NCBI GenBank assembly: GCA_000320545.1
Contig: ADNK01001611.1
Span: forward strand, 1-28,846
Direction of reading: 5' to 3'
DNA length: 28,846 nucleotides
Origin: Bigelowiella natans CCMP2755
Lineage: Eukaryota > Cercozoa > Chlorarachniophyceae
The notes beneath the pieces were generated by a model that was not told the origin of the DNA, ran no database searches, and saw nothing but the letters and a program-made list of their open reading frames with translations. Below, piece after piece: positions 9,684-20,402 of the stretch (the stretch's first letter is position 1; every line of letters starts with the position of its first letter). The translations under genes and the position numbers were made by a program.

Positions 9684-10916
9684 ATGAATGGGACCGTGCC
9701 GCGCCTCATCATCGCAATCGATCCTGGAACTTCGGGCATGGGCTTTGCCTACCGGTAGTCTTGATGTCCCTCGATCTGACCCTACTCCCTTGCTGTAACT
9801 TGTCTTCTCCCTAGAAAAGAAAAAGGGGACTATTACCTCCTATCAGTCAATTTGCAGCATCTTCACGTCTTAGATATACAAGCGACAAGGGGGAGGTATC
9901 TACCGACCAAGGCTGGACGAAGAATAAAAGGCCCAAGGAGAAAGTGAGAACAGCGATTTTGGTCGAGGTGAGTCTTACGGTTCCTTCCCTTCCTAAGTAA
10001 GTCATTTTTAATGTAAATGGCCTTTCTTTGTCTCCGTGCTGTTACCTACATGGTACCCCTGATGAAGCTTTTGCTATCCCCTCGGGCATATCGTTGCAAC
10101 AATAAGCACTCCAACCGCTATTTATTAGGAGTGTGATGATGGGAGCTTCAAGGTTGTAGACTGTGGCGAAAACGCACATTCCAATTATATTCGCATTTTA
10201 CACGGGGTCAATAGAAAGAAGACGAAGGAGAGAAAAAAGGAGTGCAAGGGATCTCCAGACAGGTATTCCATGAATAATGAGAGTAACAGTCAAGCTGCGT
10301 GCTTTTCCCGCCATCAAAAAGATTGTATTCGCCGTGTGGTTTAGAATTTACTACGTAACGTACATTCCGTAATTGATAGCATCAGTATTCTTCTTAGTGC
10401 CACCCCCTCCCCCATAGACATCGTTACGCGGCCCGTTCCAACATTGCGGGACAACGCACATTACTCAGGTACTACTACTTCGACCGATTCAAGATGTCCT
10501 TATACCAGAACGACAGCGACGAGAAATCTTGGAGAGATCCAATGGTCAAAGATGTTTCAGGTTATTGCTACGTCGTTTCTCCTTGATAGTTTTGCCGTAG
10601 ACCAATGCCCAGAAGAACGTATACACCAAAAGTAGAAGCAGTAGCAGCGGCTGCTGCTGTTAAAATCGAGTGGGTTATAACCGAGTGTGCTCGGATATTA
10701 CATTTCCCAACGATCGCCGGCAGAATACTCATAGAGCAGATTAGTGACCGATTAAGAATAGCATTTGACTGCACCTATGCGTCGTCGTTTCTGCCTGTAA
10801 GCCAGCATAATTTTGACTACCCATAGGAAGGAGGGAATTCAAAGCCTCAGTTGTGTTTACCTGGTGCATTCGCTGCCTCAAAGATCAAGCATTAAAAAGA
10901 TTGCCAACAAAGTGCA

Positions 10917-10947
<31 letters not shown>

Positions 10948-10986
10948 AATATTTCCCCAACACTACTTAACATATTTACTCAACCA

Positions 10987-11028
<42 letters not shown>

Positions 11029-11495
11029 ATATTATAATATATGTAACATAGATGTATTTTCCTTACAGCGAAGACAAAGATAAGATTCGTTGGGTCATTC
11101 TTGTTCCAGCGATATGGCAGGAACCGGCCAAGAAACTTATGATAAACGCAGCCATCAAAGCTGGTATTCCGCCAAGTCAACTGCAGCTCTGTTTAGAACC
11201 TGAGGTGAGTAAGTAGTCGCAAACCAACATGCTGTCACATTGCTAGAAAAACGCTCTCAGATGAAGATGTAGTCCCTGCTTTCGCTCTCCCCGACAGGCT
11301 CTCATGGCCTCTAAATGTGCTGCACCCCCAATACTATTTCACAGGCAGCTGCAATCGCTACAATCCACGACAGTAGTGTCACCGCTTTGATTGCCAAAGG
11401 AACGAGGTGCTGGAAGAGAGGAAATAGCTGCGAGAAAAGATTCAGAGGCGGGGGAAAGCCTATGGGAAAGCAGCGAGAAGAAATCGGGGATTGGG

Positions 11496-11535
<40 letters not shown>

Positions 11536-11894
11536 GGATTTAAGGATGTAATACTTATAAATCATCTGCCGTGCTCATACTACTGGACGGCATGCCCCTC
11601 CTTATTCTTCTTCTGTTATATTTTGCATATGTGTATACTTGTTGATGTCTTGCCAGATACATGGTTCTCGATGTGGGTGGGGGCACGTGTGATATAACCT
11701 GCCACGAGGTAGTAGTAGTAGTAGTAGTAGTAGTAATCGCCCAATCTGAAGCCATTGACCGTTGGACACAGTCTATCTCAAATATGGCAGCCAGTAAATA
11801 CATCAAATAAAATGGATTACTGAACTAAATTCACCTACGCTCCTCATTCATCTAAGTAATATTCGTCTTGCCTGCGCGCTCTCCCCCCCCCCCC

Positions 11895-11939
<45 letters not shown>

Positions 11940-13040
11940 TTTTTTTTTTTTTTTTTATATTTATATACCCCCCCATATACCCAAGTACCCACCAGTTGAC
12001 ATGGGCGCATTTCCTCAAACCCCAACAAAGGGGACCTGCCCTGAGAGATTTGAAGTAAAGGAAATACGAAAAGTGAATGGTGGAGATTGTGGATCCTGCC
12101 AAATCAATGCTAGATTCGAGCAGATTTTGGCAGAGCGAATCACTGGGGGGAAGAAAAGGTGTGATTGTAGACTGCTTAGAAACCAGCTTTCGCAGCGTCA
12201 CGTTTCGAATTATTTCATTTCCCCTATCCTCCTCCCATCCCACCTCCCCCTATCCTCTCTTTCTCTTTCTTTCTCTTCTTCTCCTACTCCTGAAACTGTG
12301 CCTACGGCAGCTGGAGAACGTTCAAGATGAAATCCCCTCGCGCATACAACGAATTCTGTGAGAATTTCGAGCAATGTAAACTCGAATTTAGTTCTAAAGA
12401 GGAACTCTACATTCCAATCCCCTCCTCCCTAGCCAAACTCTTGCCCAAAGACTATCGCGACGGGATGGAAATCAATGAGGTGCTGAGGTGGTGGCACGAA
12501 TGAAGAGGGGAGGAGGGGGGCATTCGAGGGATATGGAGAAACTCATGCTACCGGTATGTTCCGATCCTGATTTTTTTCCTGATATTACTTGCCAGGATTA
12601 CTTGATTTTGGACAGGGAGTTTGTTTCCAAGTTATTCGACGATGCCTCCATCTTAAAGATCACAAACCTGCTCGCGTGGGTAGAAAGAATTATACAGATC
12701 CTCGAATATTCTTCGAGAATTGACGAGGTGTCATTGCGACGATGTGTAGGAGCTAAATTCGTGTGATGGCAGAGGGCTCGATTTCGTCTTTTTAGCCGGC
12801 GGCTTCGCCAATTCTATCTATCTACGGAGAAAGGTTCAGGATTGTGTTAGCAAGATCTCTTCAACGATTGAGGTAATACAGTTTACAATGAAGAGCGATT
12901 TCGCAAACGCTACTCGACACTTAATTAAATACACCTAACGCTCAAATTCTTCTTCTGACTAACAACAGGTGAAGTACCCTTTGGACGCCTCCATGGCTAT
13001 TTTAAAGGGGGGAGCGATGATGGGAGAGAGTCCCACGGTG

Positions 13041-13075
<35 letters not shown>

Positions 13076-14009
13076 TATAGTAGTAGTTGTAGTAGTAGTA
13101 GTAGGAGGAGGAGGAGGAGGAGGAAAAGGATGGGGATATATTACAGACACATGATTTGTAGTCTTTTCTCAAGTCACCCCCCTCCCCTTCCCCCCTCCTC
13201 TCTAGTCTCTCTCTCTTTCTACCGCTCGCGTCGCGTTTACACATTCCTTGTACACCAGGCGATTATCTCCCGAAAAGCTCGATTCACATACGCTGTTACC
13301 CGCGTCGAGGACTTTGATGTAAGTCGAGGCCATGATGAAAGACGCAGCTACGTCACGAGCGAGGGGCTGAAAAAGATTCGCGTCCTGCGTATTTTGGTAA
13401 ACGAAGGGGAGGATGTTAGGCTGGGGCAAGAGATTTCATCGAAAATGTACTACTCCCCTGCCCAATATATAACATAACAACTATGGTCGATGCTCGAAAG
13501 AAGAAGGCCGTCTTGCTCCATTCCTGCTAGCACAGAGAGTATAGATCCGTATCAACATTCAAATGTTGTTCGGTGCTGACTTTATTGCATATACTGCGTG
13601 CATGCACAATGCAGAAGCAACCCTGAGCCAACGAGCAGGTTGGTAGATGATATTTACCGCTGCATCGGCACGGATATACGGTACGTCATGAGAGGCGTAA
13701 CACACAAGTGACACATGATAATAACAACGATTATCTGATGACGATAGTGCATGCACTGTGGTAGCCTTTTTTAAAAAAAATGGCATTCCAAGCCCCAAAA
13801 GTTGTTTTGTTTCATGGATGTTACTCAGATATCCGGACGAAAAAGACGCCCAGAAACTCGGACAACTTCGCATTAAGCTTGGTCGTTGCCATGCAACGCA
13901 CTGTGCTAATGTCAAGGTAATCTACAAATTTGGAGGCACACACCTATCGATTGAAGCCCTCGATGAAGAAACCGATAAATTGTTTGCCCTTAATCTTGAG
14001 TTCTACTAG
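9684..14009 (+). CDS. HSPA12-like Hsp70-family ATPase, about 15 exons
   Basis: A divergent Hsp70 of the HSPA12A/B type. All ATPase landmarks occur in order: phosphate-1 'IIAIDPGTSGMGFAY' (exon 1); 'YYYFDRFKMSLY' (exon 4); 'IRWVILVPAIWQEPAKKLM' and 'CLEPE' (exon 6); phosphate-2 'YMVLDVGGGTCDIT' (exon 8); 'GGDCGSCQINARFEQIL' (exon 9); adenosine-loop-like 'FLAGGFANSIYL' (exon 12); 'AILKGGAMMG' (exon 13); 'SRKARFTYAV' (exon 14); and the short beta-rich tail ending 'LNLEFY' that replaces the normal Hsp70 peptide domain. Exons: 9684-9754, 9847-9967, 10129-10262, 10418-10560, about 10636-10796, 11052 or 11069-11204, 11345-11406, 11657-11708, 11986-12158, 12311-12479, 12596-about 12675/12727, about 12773-12872, 12969-13043, 13259-13446, 13802-14009. 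Most phases agree; exons 5, 6, 11 and 14 have alternatives. The estimated length is about 620 residues, against roughly 675 for human HSPA12A. The usual phosphate-1 D-F/L-G-T is D-P-G-T here. Confidence 0.93.
10916..10944. repeat. (AT)n microsatellite in HSPA12 intron
   Basis: About 14 AT units upstream of the exon encoding 'IRWVILVPAIW'. A second compound repeat follows 40 bases later. Confidence 0.95.
10986..11029. repeat. (TG)n-(TA)n compound microsatellite in HSPA12 intron
   Basis: About ten TG units pass directly into about eleven TA units, ending some 20-40 bases before the candidate acceptors (CATAG at 11051 or TTACAG at 11068). Confidence 0.95.
11499..11531. repeat. (GA)n microsatellite at a possible alternative HSPA12 donor
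   Basis: About 16 GA units. The preferred model puts this in the intron after the donor AACGAG|GTGCTG at 11406, because that join gives a family-like 'KGTRYMVLD'. The frame stays open through the GA tract as (Glu-Arg)n to GG|GTAGGA at 11532, which also leaves phase 2, so a longer exon is formally possible. Confidence 0.9.
11709..11735. repeat. (GTA)9 repeat forming a splice donor
   Basis: Nine GTA units start exactly after CACGAG, the end of the exon encoding 'GGGTCDITCHE'. Each unit is itself a GTAGTA donor-like sequence, and the tract carries on the open frame for several codons. Confidence 0.9.
11883..11957. repeat. C14-(CA)n-T17 compound tract in HSPA12 intron
   Basis: Fourteen C bases, then about 20 CA units, then about 17 T bases. 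The T run, with C7 and an AT-rich segment after it, forms a strong polypyrimidine tract before the acceptor CCCAAG at 11985. Confidence 0.95.
13044..13123. repeat. Imperfect (GTA)n then (GGA)n tract at a splice donor
   Basis: Starts exactly after ACG GTG GAA, the end of the exon encoding 'GGAMMGESPTVE'. About 20 GTA-type units with ATA/TTG interruptions pass into GGA units. This is the second HSPA12 donor made from GTA repeats. Confidence 0.9.
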
Positions 14010-14955
14010 AGCACGCGGTGCATACGAAACCGCGCATGTGTCTTAAATTCAGCTCAGCGTCAAAATTATGAGCAACATTTTCATCTGTTAGTTGCCCAAC
14101 GTCTTTTCCGCTAGTTGTTGTTGTATGATGGCGTGCTAATCCACAGTCGCCATTTGATTTACTACGCCTTTTTAGCCTTAGAGTGTTCCTCGAGAGTGCT
14201 CAGGAACATTGATGGAATGCTCATGCTATTTGCTGCGCTCGTATAGTTCAAAGCACGCTATGTGTTGCGTATCTGTGCTCGTGAATGTTTGAGTAGTGGC
14301 TTTCATTGCAATGGATACGACATGCGCGTTCTCAGAGCAGGTTGCGAACATTCATCTCAGAATTTTATTGCTCATCATGCAATTCAAGGTTTTGTAGAAT
14401 TGCAACGCAAGCAATGATGCAATTTGGTGCTCTCATCATTGATCGACACAATCACCGAAGCTGAATGATCACAAAATAAGCATCTGCTTTGACCAGTTGA
14501 CGGAAAGGGCCAGCCAAAAAATGTCGAAAATTCTTGCGTGTTGATAAACGTCGCGAAATCATGCATGCAAGTTGCTAGAAGCAACCTAGTAATCTCGTGC
14601 CAACACAAGTACGTCGCCTCTAGCTAGCTAGGCTTGGCAGGCGTGGGCAAATGATACTTTTGGCTGATCACCACGCGCGTCCGCAGCGAGAGATCAGAAA
14701 ACACGTACATTCTTCGGCGCTAGTCAGGACTTTATGAATTTGAAGGAGTTTTTTTTCTTTTAATGGGATACATGTAGTTGAGGCACCAAGGTATGCGTAC
14801 ATGCGTACGGTGTGACGGGACTGCATCGCAACGCTCGCGGCGGCTGGCCGCGAAAGGGGTGGATGTTGTAGAATACAACAACCCAAATCCCGCTGATCGA
14901 AACTAACATGACCACCCTGCTCATCTATCACTGCAAGAAGACTACCGACAAGCTC
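14010..14955. other. Spacer between HSPA12 and FAN1 3' ends, no gene seen
   Basis: The two genes converge here, so this is 3' flanking sequence for both. It is rich in TGCATGC, GCATG and TGCGT words. A 7-base inverted repeat TGTTCCT/AGGAACA lies at 14184-14208. No coding exon or RNA gene is recognisable. Confidence 0.5.
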
Positions 14956-17900
14956 TTAGGTCCTTTTGACTTTGAGGACTTCGACTCGAAAGACGGTCGC
15001 CAGCGTGTGCAACCACGCCTTCTGCTGGAACGACAGCCGATCGTTCGGCCCCTTAACCTCCACCAGCTTACACTCGCTCCGCTCCTCATTCCAAAGGAAC
15101 AAGTCGGGAAGGCCCCCGCACCAGTGCTGGTAGTCCTGCGCAAAGCACATGCACACGTGCGCCAACGCCCTCCCTCCTATACACTGGCACAGCTTCGCAA
15201 CGGAGTCAACGTCCCATCTGTCCCATCGTACCCCCCTCACGCGCACTCCTTCCATCCGAGCGAAGGCCTCTCGCGCGATCGACGCAATGGCCTCCTTGTC
15301 CGCACGGCGGAGGAGTTCCAGCCGGCGCTCGATCTTCGCCCTGCGCTTCCGGTAGAAGTCGCACGTGCCCAAATCGAGCGGGGCGTCCTGGAAGCGCGTT
15401 TGGAAGACGTGCGGTATGTCCTCGAAGAGCTGCTCCGCCATGAGTAGGCCAAAGAGGTAGTGGAAGAGGCCATTCTCGCAGTGCACACCCTGCCACTCGC
15501 CGTTCTCCTTGAGCGAGTAGTGCTCGACGGCCAGCGCCTCAACCGATCCAAGCTCATTGTTCCAGGCGAAGAAGTGCGACTTTTGCCCGGTCTGGCAGTT
15601 GGTTGGATTTCCTTCGATCTCGACGGTCACCCAATGCCTCCCCCCCCCCCCCCCGTCCCTCCTCCTCTCCCCCGCCCTCCCGCCTCCGCCTTGCGCCTCC
15701 GCCCTTGCCCGCCACACCCCCCTCCGCCGCCGTCTCCTGCGCAAGTTTTCCCAGCGTTTCAACAGAGACCGGGCAGACAGAGGCCGTGACGTCCTTACGC
15801 TTCCAAAGCCGGAGCGTGCGAGCCTGGAGCTCGAGCAGGTCTCCCGTCTTGACGTGGCCGTCGCGGAGGCCTCTGACCGCCAGCTGGTAAGCTTCCTGGT
15901 GTCGTTTCAGATGCTGGCTGGTGTCGAGTACTAACCGGTTCCACCACCTCCCACGATATGCAGGACACAAGGCCACTGCTCCTCTAGCCACGTCTCGTCG
16001 CTTATTCCGAGAACCCTCTTGCAGACTGCCCTTGTTCCCTTCCCTTCCTCCCACCAGATCCCCCCCCTCCCCCACACTCTTCTTCTTCTTCTCCTCCTCC
16101 TCCTCCTCGTCGTCGTCGTCGCGTAGTTGGAGAAGCTCTCGGAGAACCTCGACTGCGAGTTCATACTCTTTCAGCCTCTCGAGCAACTTCACAATCTGAT
16201 GGCAGACCTTGGCATACACGTATCGAGATCGGAACCTCTCGAAGAAATCGGGGAGGGGGGGCGGAGAGGATGGCGACAGGCCGGTAGAGGTGGCCACACC
16301 CTTCCTATTCCCCTCCTTCGCCTCCTCCTCCTCTTCCTCCTCGTAAAGCCGCCTCCTCGCGTCCTCCAAGACTTCCCTGAGGCGTGTTTGGTCTATGAGG
16401 CGGGTAGGGATGGACTGCGCCTCAATCATCGCAGCCGCAGCCGATGACGACGCGTCTAGATACTCGGGGGCAATGTCGGTGAGGAGGTTGTTGTACGCGT
16501 TGCAGGCTTCGTGGTAGGCGATGAAGGCGCGGCGCGTTGGGAAGACGCTGAGCACGTCGTGCAGCGCGTAGTCCCTGTACCGCACATGGCCAATGGTCTC
16601 CAAGGTCATGAGCGTTGTGGTCTCTTCCCCCTCGTAGCAGTTGAGGAAGAACAGCCTGAACAGCCGATGAGACAGTGACAGCATCGCCGGCGTTAGCTGT
16701 ACCCACTCGCCACAGAACTTCGCAAACGACGCCCGCACGCGAGGGCTGTGGATGAGCCGCGCGCCGAAGAGCTCCCTTTGTGTCAGGAGGTGATCGAGGA
16801 GACCCATGCGCGAGTCGTAGGCCTTGCCGCCTCCACACTTTCGACCGCTTGTTCGTGAATTCCGCCTGTTGTTATTGTTGTTGTTGCTTTTGCTGCTGCC
16901 GCTGTGCCGCGAGTTGATTTTGTAGCCAATGGCCGCCGAGAATGACCGCACAGAGTCCAGGGGAAGCAGAAGGTGCTGCCGGCGGCGCCCTGTTCGTCGC
17001 ATCGCAAGGGGGTGGGGAAAGGAGCAAGCATGGGAAAAGAATGGTCGGATTAGAGAGCTCCCTATGCTATCGATAGGAGGACGAAGGAGAAAGAGAAGAA
17101 GGAAAAACGAATAAATTGTCAGATGTGGTGGTGGTGGCGGCGGTGGTGTTGCAGGCGCTTGAATTGGAAATCGGAGTACGACATAACGGCAGCGGAGAAC
17201 GCCGCTGTGATTTTTGTCCCGTGGGACAGAAAAACGACCGATGTTAAACGACCGTCTCAATTACGAATTCTTTGTTCGTGCAGTCATTTATCACCACCAG
17301 CAATCCCCACCCCCCCCCCCACCAAAAAAACAAAAAATACACTATCATCGCCATAACTCAGAGATGGCATAGCAAACATTGCTCCCACAAAAACAATACA
17401 GCGCAGGAGATATACGACCCGATTTCGACGCGTCGAGCAGCGTAGTGAAGAGCTCCTCCGCGTCGGTCTGCTCGATAGAGGAGCTCTTCCGGACGAACCC
17501 GCCATTCACCAGTTCCTGCACCGCCGCGCCGACATCTTCGACTTCCTTGTACTTCAGCGAGGAGAGTCGAAACCAACGGTCGGAGTGCGTGCGCCGCACC
17601 AGCCGGCAATACAGCAGCTGGGCGGCGCGGGAGAGCTCTTTAAACTTGCCGATGAGGCTCATCTCCGTGTTGTCGAGCAGATGCTCGCCGCGGCAGCGGA
17701 CGAAGTCGGCGATTTCCCAGAAGTGCCTAAGGTACTGGCCCTCTCTCCAGCGCTCGCTTTTCGGTGCCTCACGTTCGCAGATGCGTTGCAGTCTTGCCAG
17801 CGATGCTTTCGTGGCTTCCGAGAGCGATCCTGCGTGTGAGACACGTTGTACAGACACAGGGGGGGAGAGTATCTTTAATGACTTAAAGTGTGGCGAGAAG

Positions 17901-19244
17901 AGGGGGTTCCCTCCTCCTCTTATCGTACACGAGAAGAAGTGAGGAAAGAACAAAAACAAGCTAGCCTTTCGCAAACAACCACCGACATACCGACCGACCT
18001 TCTTCAGCGTAACGAGGACAAGTTATTCTTAGAGTTATCGCGATCTCACGGGACACGATCTCTTGGCCGCTATCATTCTCGCTGCTGCCGATTGAATCAT
18101 GCCTGTCGGGTGACGAGGTAGAATAAGCGGAAGAGGAAGAAGTACTACACCTGGATGAGGAGGAGGAAGAAGCTCTCGCCGAATTCCTGCCGCCGTGGCA
18201 ATTTGGTCCTTCCCCCAGAGACTTTCGCGTCCTAATCTCGTCTGGGCAAGTAAGCTTTCCTTCCACGTGGACAAGGGGTAAATCCCCATCACTGCCATCA
18301 TTCGAACTCTCACCATGCGCCGAAGGAGGTCCTGCCCCCTCCCCGCCCCCTTTCTTCTGGTGCTCGATATGGCCTCCTTCTCTTCTCGTCTTTATCAATA
18401 GTAGAGGGGACAAAACCCGTGCTATAGGGGCCGGGAGGTGACCTACGGCCTCATACTTGGAATTCAGCACCTGGATGGCGTTCGGGTCGACTGTGTTTGT
18501 TGGCTCCCTGCGCAAAAAAAGCGACTGATCGCGAACAACCTCATTCTTTTCGTCGAGAATCAGGGTGGAGTCCGAGAATTTAAGTCCGACGATCACGGTG
18601 AACAATCGCATCTCGCACGCTTTCATTGATTTTATTGCTGCTGTGGCAGCCGCCGCCACCCCCTGAGTACTCGCACTTTGCAAGCGTGCCTTTTCTATAC
18701 CTGGTCTTCGGTGGCCAGTATCACCTCCACATATTGTAGATGACACCGAACCCTGGCTGTCGAAGGTCGCGAAGCTAGTATTCTTCTGGTCACCGGGAAT
18801 GCTCCGTTTAATCGAATCGTTCGTAGTTTCCTTTCCATTCGCTCTGTTCTGTTTGGAGACATTTGGTGTCACAATGGCAGCGATCGTAGGGGTGGGAGCG
18901 TTGGTTTTTCTCCTTAGTTTCGGAGTTTCTTCTTCATGAGTCCGCTGGCGTTTCTTCCCTAGCCAAGCGCGCAGCCTCTCGATCGGTCGGGCGATTGGCG
19001 ACATGTACGAAGGGGGCTGCCCAGGCAGCTCGCCATCCCGGTCACCACCACCACAGTTTGCGCCATTGGATGGATTTATTCGCATCAACGAAACCACCAA
19101 AAGCAAATCCAGAATCAACACCCGTATCGTCGCGGAGGGGGTGCAACCAAGGCTGTTGTGGGAAGGCGTTCCCCACTCCTCAAGGCACGATGTTTTGATC
19201 AGTTCCAACCAACAGAGATGAGTCCCGTTATACGATCGCGACAT
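14956..19244 (-). CDS. FAN1: FAN1 structure-specific nuclease with HIRAN and VRR-NUC domains
   Basis: FAN1 is a nuclear 5' flap endo/exonuclease for interstrand-crosslink repair. Exon 1 (first in-frame ATG at 19244, ending at 18050 or 17999) holds a HIRAN domain ('MRLFTVIVGLKF', 'REPTNTVDPNAIQV', 'AVGHLPAPIARVLSPLL'). Exon 2 (17829 to about 17416/17419) is the DNA-binding SAP-side region ('YLRHFWEIADFV', 'ELVNGGFVRKSS'). Exon 3 (from 16989) has the middle helical/TPR part ('RGRWWNRLVLDTSQHLKRH'). The C-terminus is VRR-NUC: 'GVHCENGLFHYLFGLLMAE', 'AQDYQHWCGGLPDLFLW' and 'LVEVKGPNDRLS', with the P-D, E and K catalytic residues kept. Junctions 1-2 and 2-3 are phase-consistent. The frame changes between the TPR part and VRR-NUC: either a short intron (donor GTAAGG at 15798, weak acceptors) or a one-base change in a G15 run. 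Inserts of poly-Asn, Glu, Asp/Glu/Lys and Ser are present. A Cys/His cluster upstream of 19244 may be a degenerate zinc finger. Confidence 0.93.
15640..15654. repeat. G15 run (minus strand) at the FAN1 frame change
   Basis: Fifteen C on the plus strand, so G15 in the FAN1 sense strand. Upstream the coding frame is that of the TPR part; directly downstream 'HWVTVEIEG', which matches the family, is in the frame reached by removing one G. Confidence 0.95.
16081..16127. repeat. CTT/CTC/CGT trinucleotide tract coding for Asp/Glu/Lys in FAN1
   Basis: Imperfect TTC, TCC and CGT repeats on the plus strand encode, on the minus strand, four Asp, then Glu, then Lys inside the FAN1 middle domain. A second Glu tract is encoded at about 16317-16348. 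Confidence 0.85.
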
Positions 19245-20402
19245 GATCTTTTGATGGAATTGTAGAGTCGCACGATATAATTTCAGATGGTTTTTGTCGG
19301 AAATTGGTTTTAGGTTTAGTTTTCCCGCCAGGATGCGATGCAGTGCCGGTTCGTCCGCTGTCGGACGATTGTGGTCGCAGCCTCCTTCGGCTTGGTTGAG
19401 GCTGTTCAGAATGTGGCAATTAGAGCATTGAATGATGTTGCTTTTGTTCAACCCTGCACGAAACAATGCACTTCTTCTCGTGTTCTCAACTAACACTTTC
19501 TCCCCTCCACATGCCTCTGCCGCCTGCTTCGATCTTCGTCGTCTTTCGTTCGTTCATGATCATTGCAACATTGGGGCGTTAGGGAATCACTTCCTTCCGT
19601 CCTTCAGGATTGCCAATTCACCCCCATGTAGTTTTGGCGAGAAGAGCGAATGCACACAACAAATCGATCATCAATGGTTGTGAGTGGTGCATTCTCACTT
19701 GCGCGCGTGCATCCTAGCATCCTAGCATCGCGGCACTGGCACAGTTGCTGCAAACATCATGGCATCAATGCCAGAATGCATGTGCTGCACTTTCGTGTTC
19801 ATCTAGTGCTTGCGTGCGCGAAGTTGCGCATTGCAGCAATTTTGATCGAGCCCAGGCTGGAAGATTTGGAGTCATAGATGATGATGGCAGCAGCCAGCAA
19901 GCAAGCAAGATGCCAGCAGCGATGTGATGTTGTTGTGATGCCACAACAAGCAAGCGCGTCAACGTGGAGCAATTGCGCACTGGCACAGCTGTGCGTGCGT
20001 AGCATTAGTGTCGTTGTTGGCCATCAAACTGATGCGCCTGTCCCCTGCATTCGGAACCGTACCCGCCCCAGCACATCTAGACATCCATGGTTCGCAATGA
20101 ATTTTATTTATTGGTGACAGTCAAAATGCTGGCGTTTTATTGAGGTCGGATACAAGGCAGCTTGTATACAATCAAGATAGAGTTTCATTCAACGTGTAAC
20201 GACACAGAGACGATAACTAGGTTGGGAGTCTCGTGGAAGTTCTAGCCAAACGCGCAGTTGTATGATACACGATGACGTACTAATTTTAAATATGGGACAG
20301 GAGGGTTGTGAGACAGACTGAAAATGGCTTCATCCTGTGTCAACTTTCTTTCTTACTAGCTTACCAGCTTGAAAATGATGTTTTCCACTACTGCCATCAT
20401 CG
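19245..20402. other. FAN1 5' flank and RSPH3 3' flank, no separate gene
   Basis: The FAN1 frame stays open upstream to about 19496 but without an ATG, so some of this may be a 5' exon. Further right, 19680-20020 is dense in GCATC, GCATG, GCAAGCAAG and TGTTG words, including tandem CATCCTAG and a CAAGCAAG run. No gene or RNA is recognisable. Confidence 0.45.

Noticed and set aside
13319-13324. GTAAGT after 'VEDFD' in HSPA12
   Set aside because: It looks like a perfect donor, but the frame continues into sequence matching the family ('RILVNEGEDVRLGQ'), so it is read as exon.
14184-14208. 7-base inverted repeat TGTTCCT/AGGAACA
   Set aside because: It is too short for its 11-base loop to stand out from chance in a window of this size.
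14908-15447. 179-codon plus-strand open frame
   Set aside because: It is the antisense shadow of the FAN1 VRR-NUC exon, whose minus-strand frame carries the family motifs.
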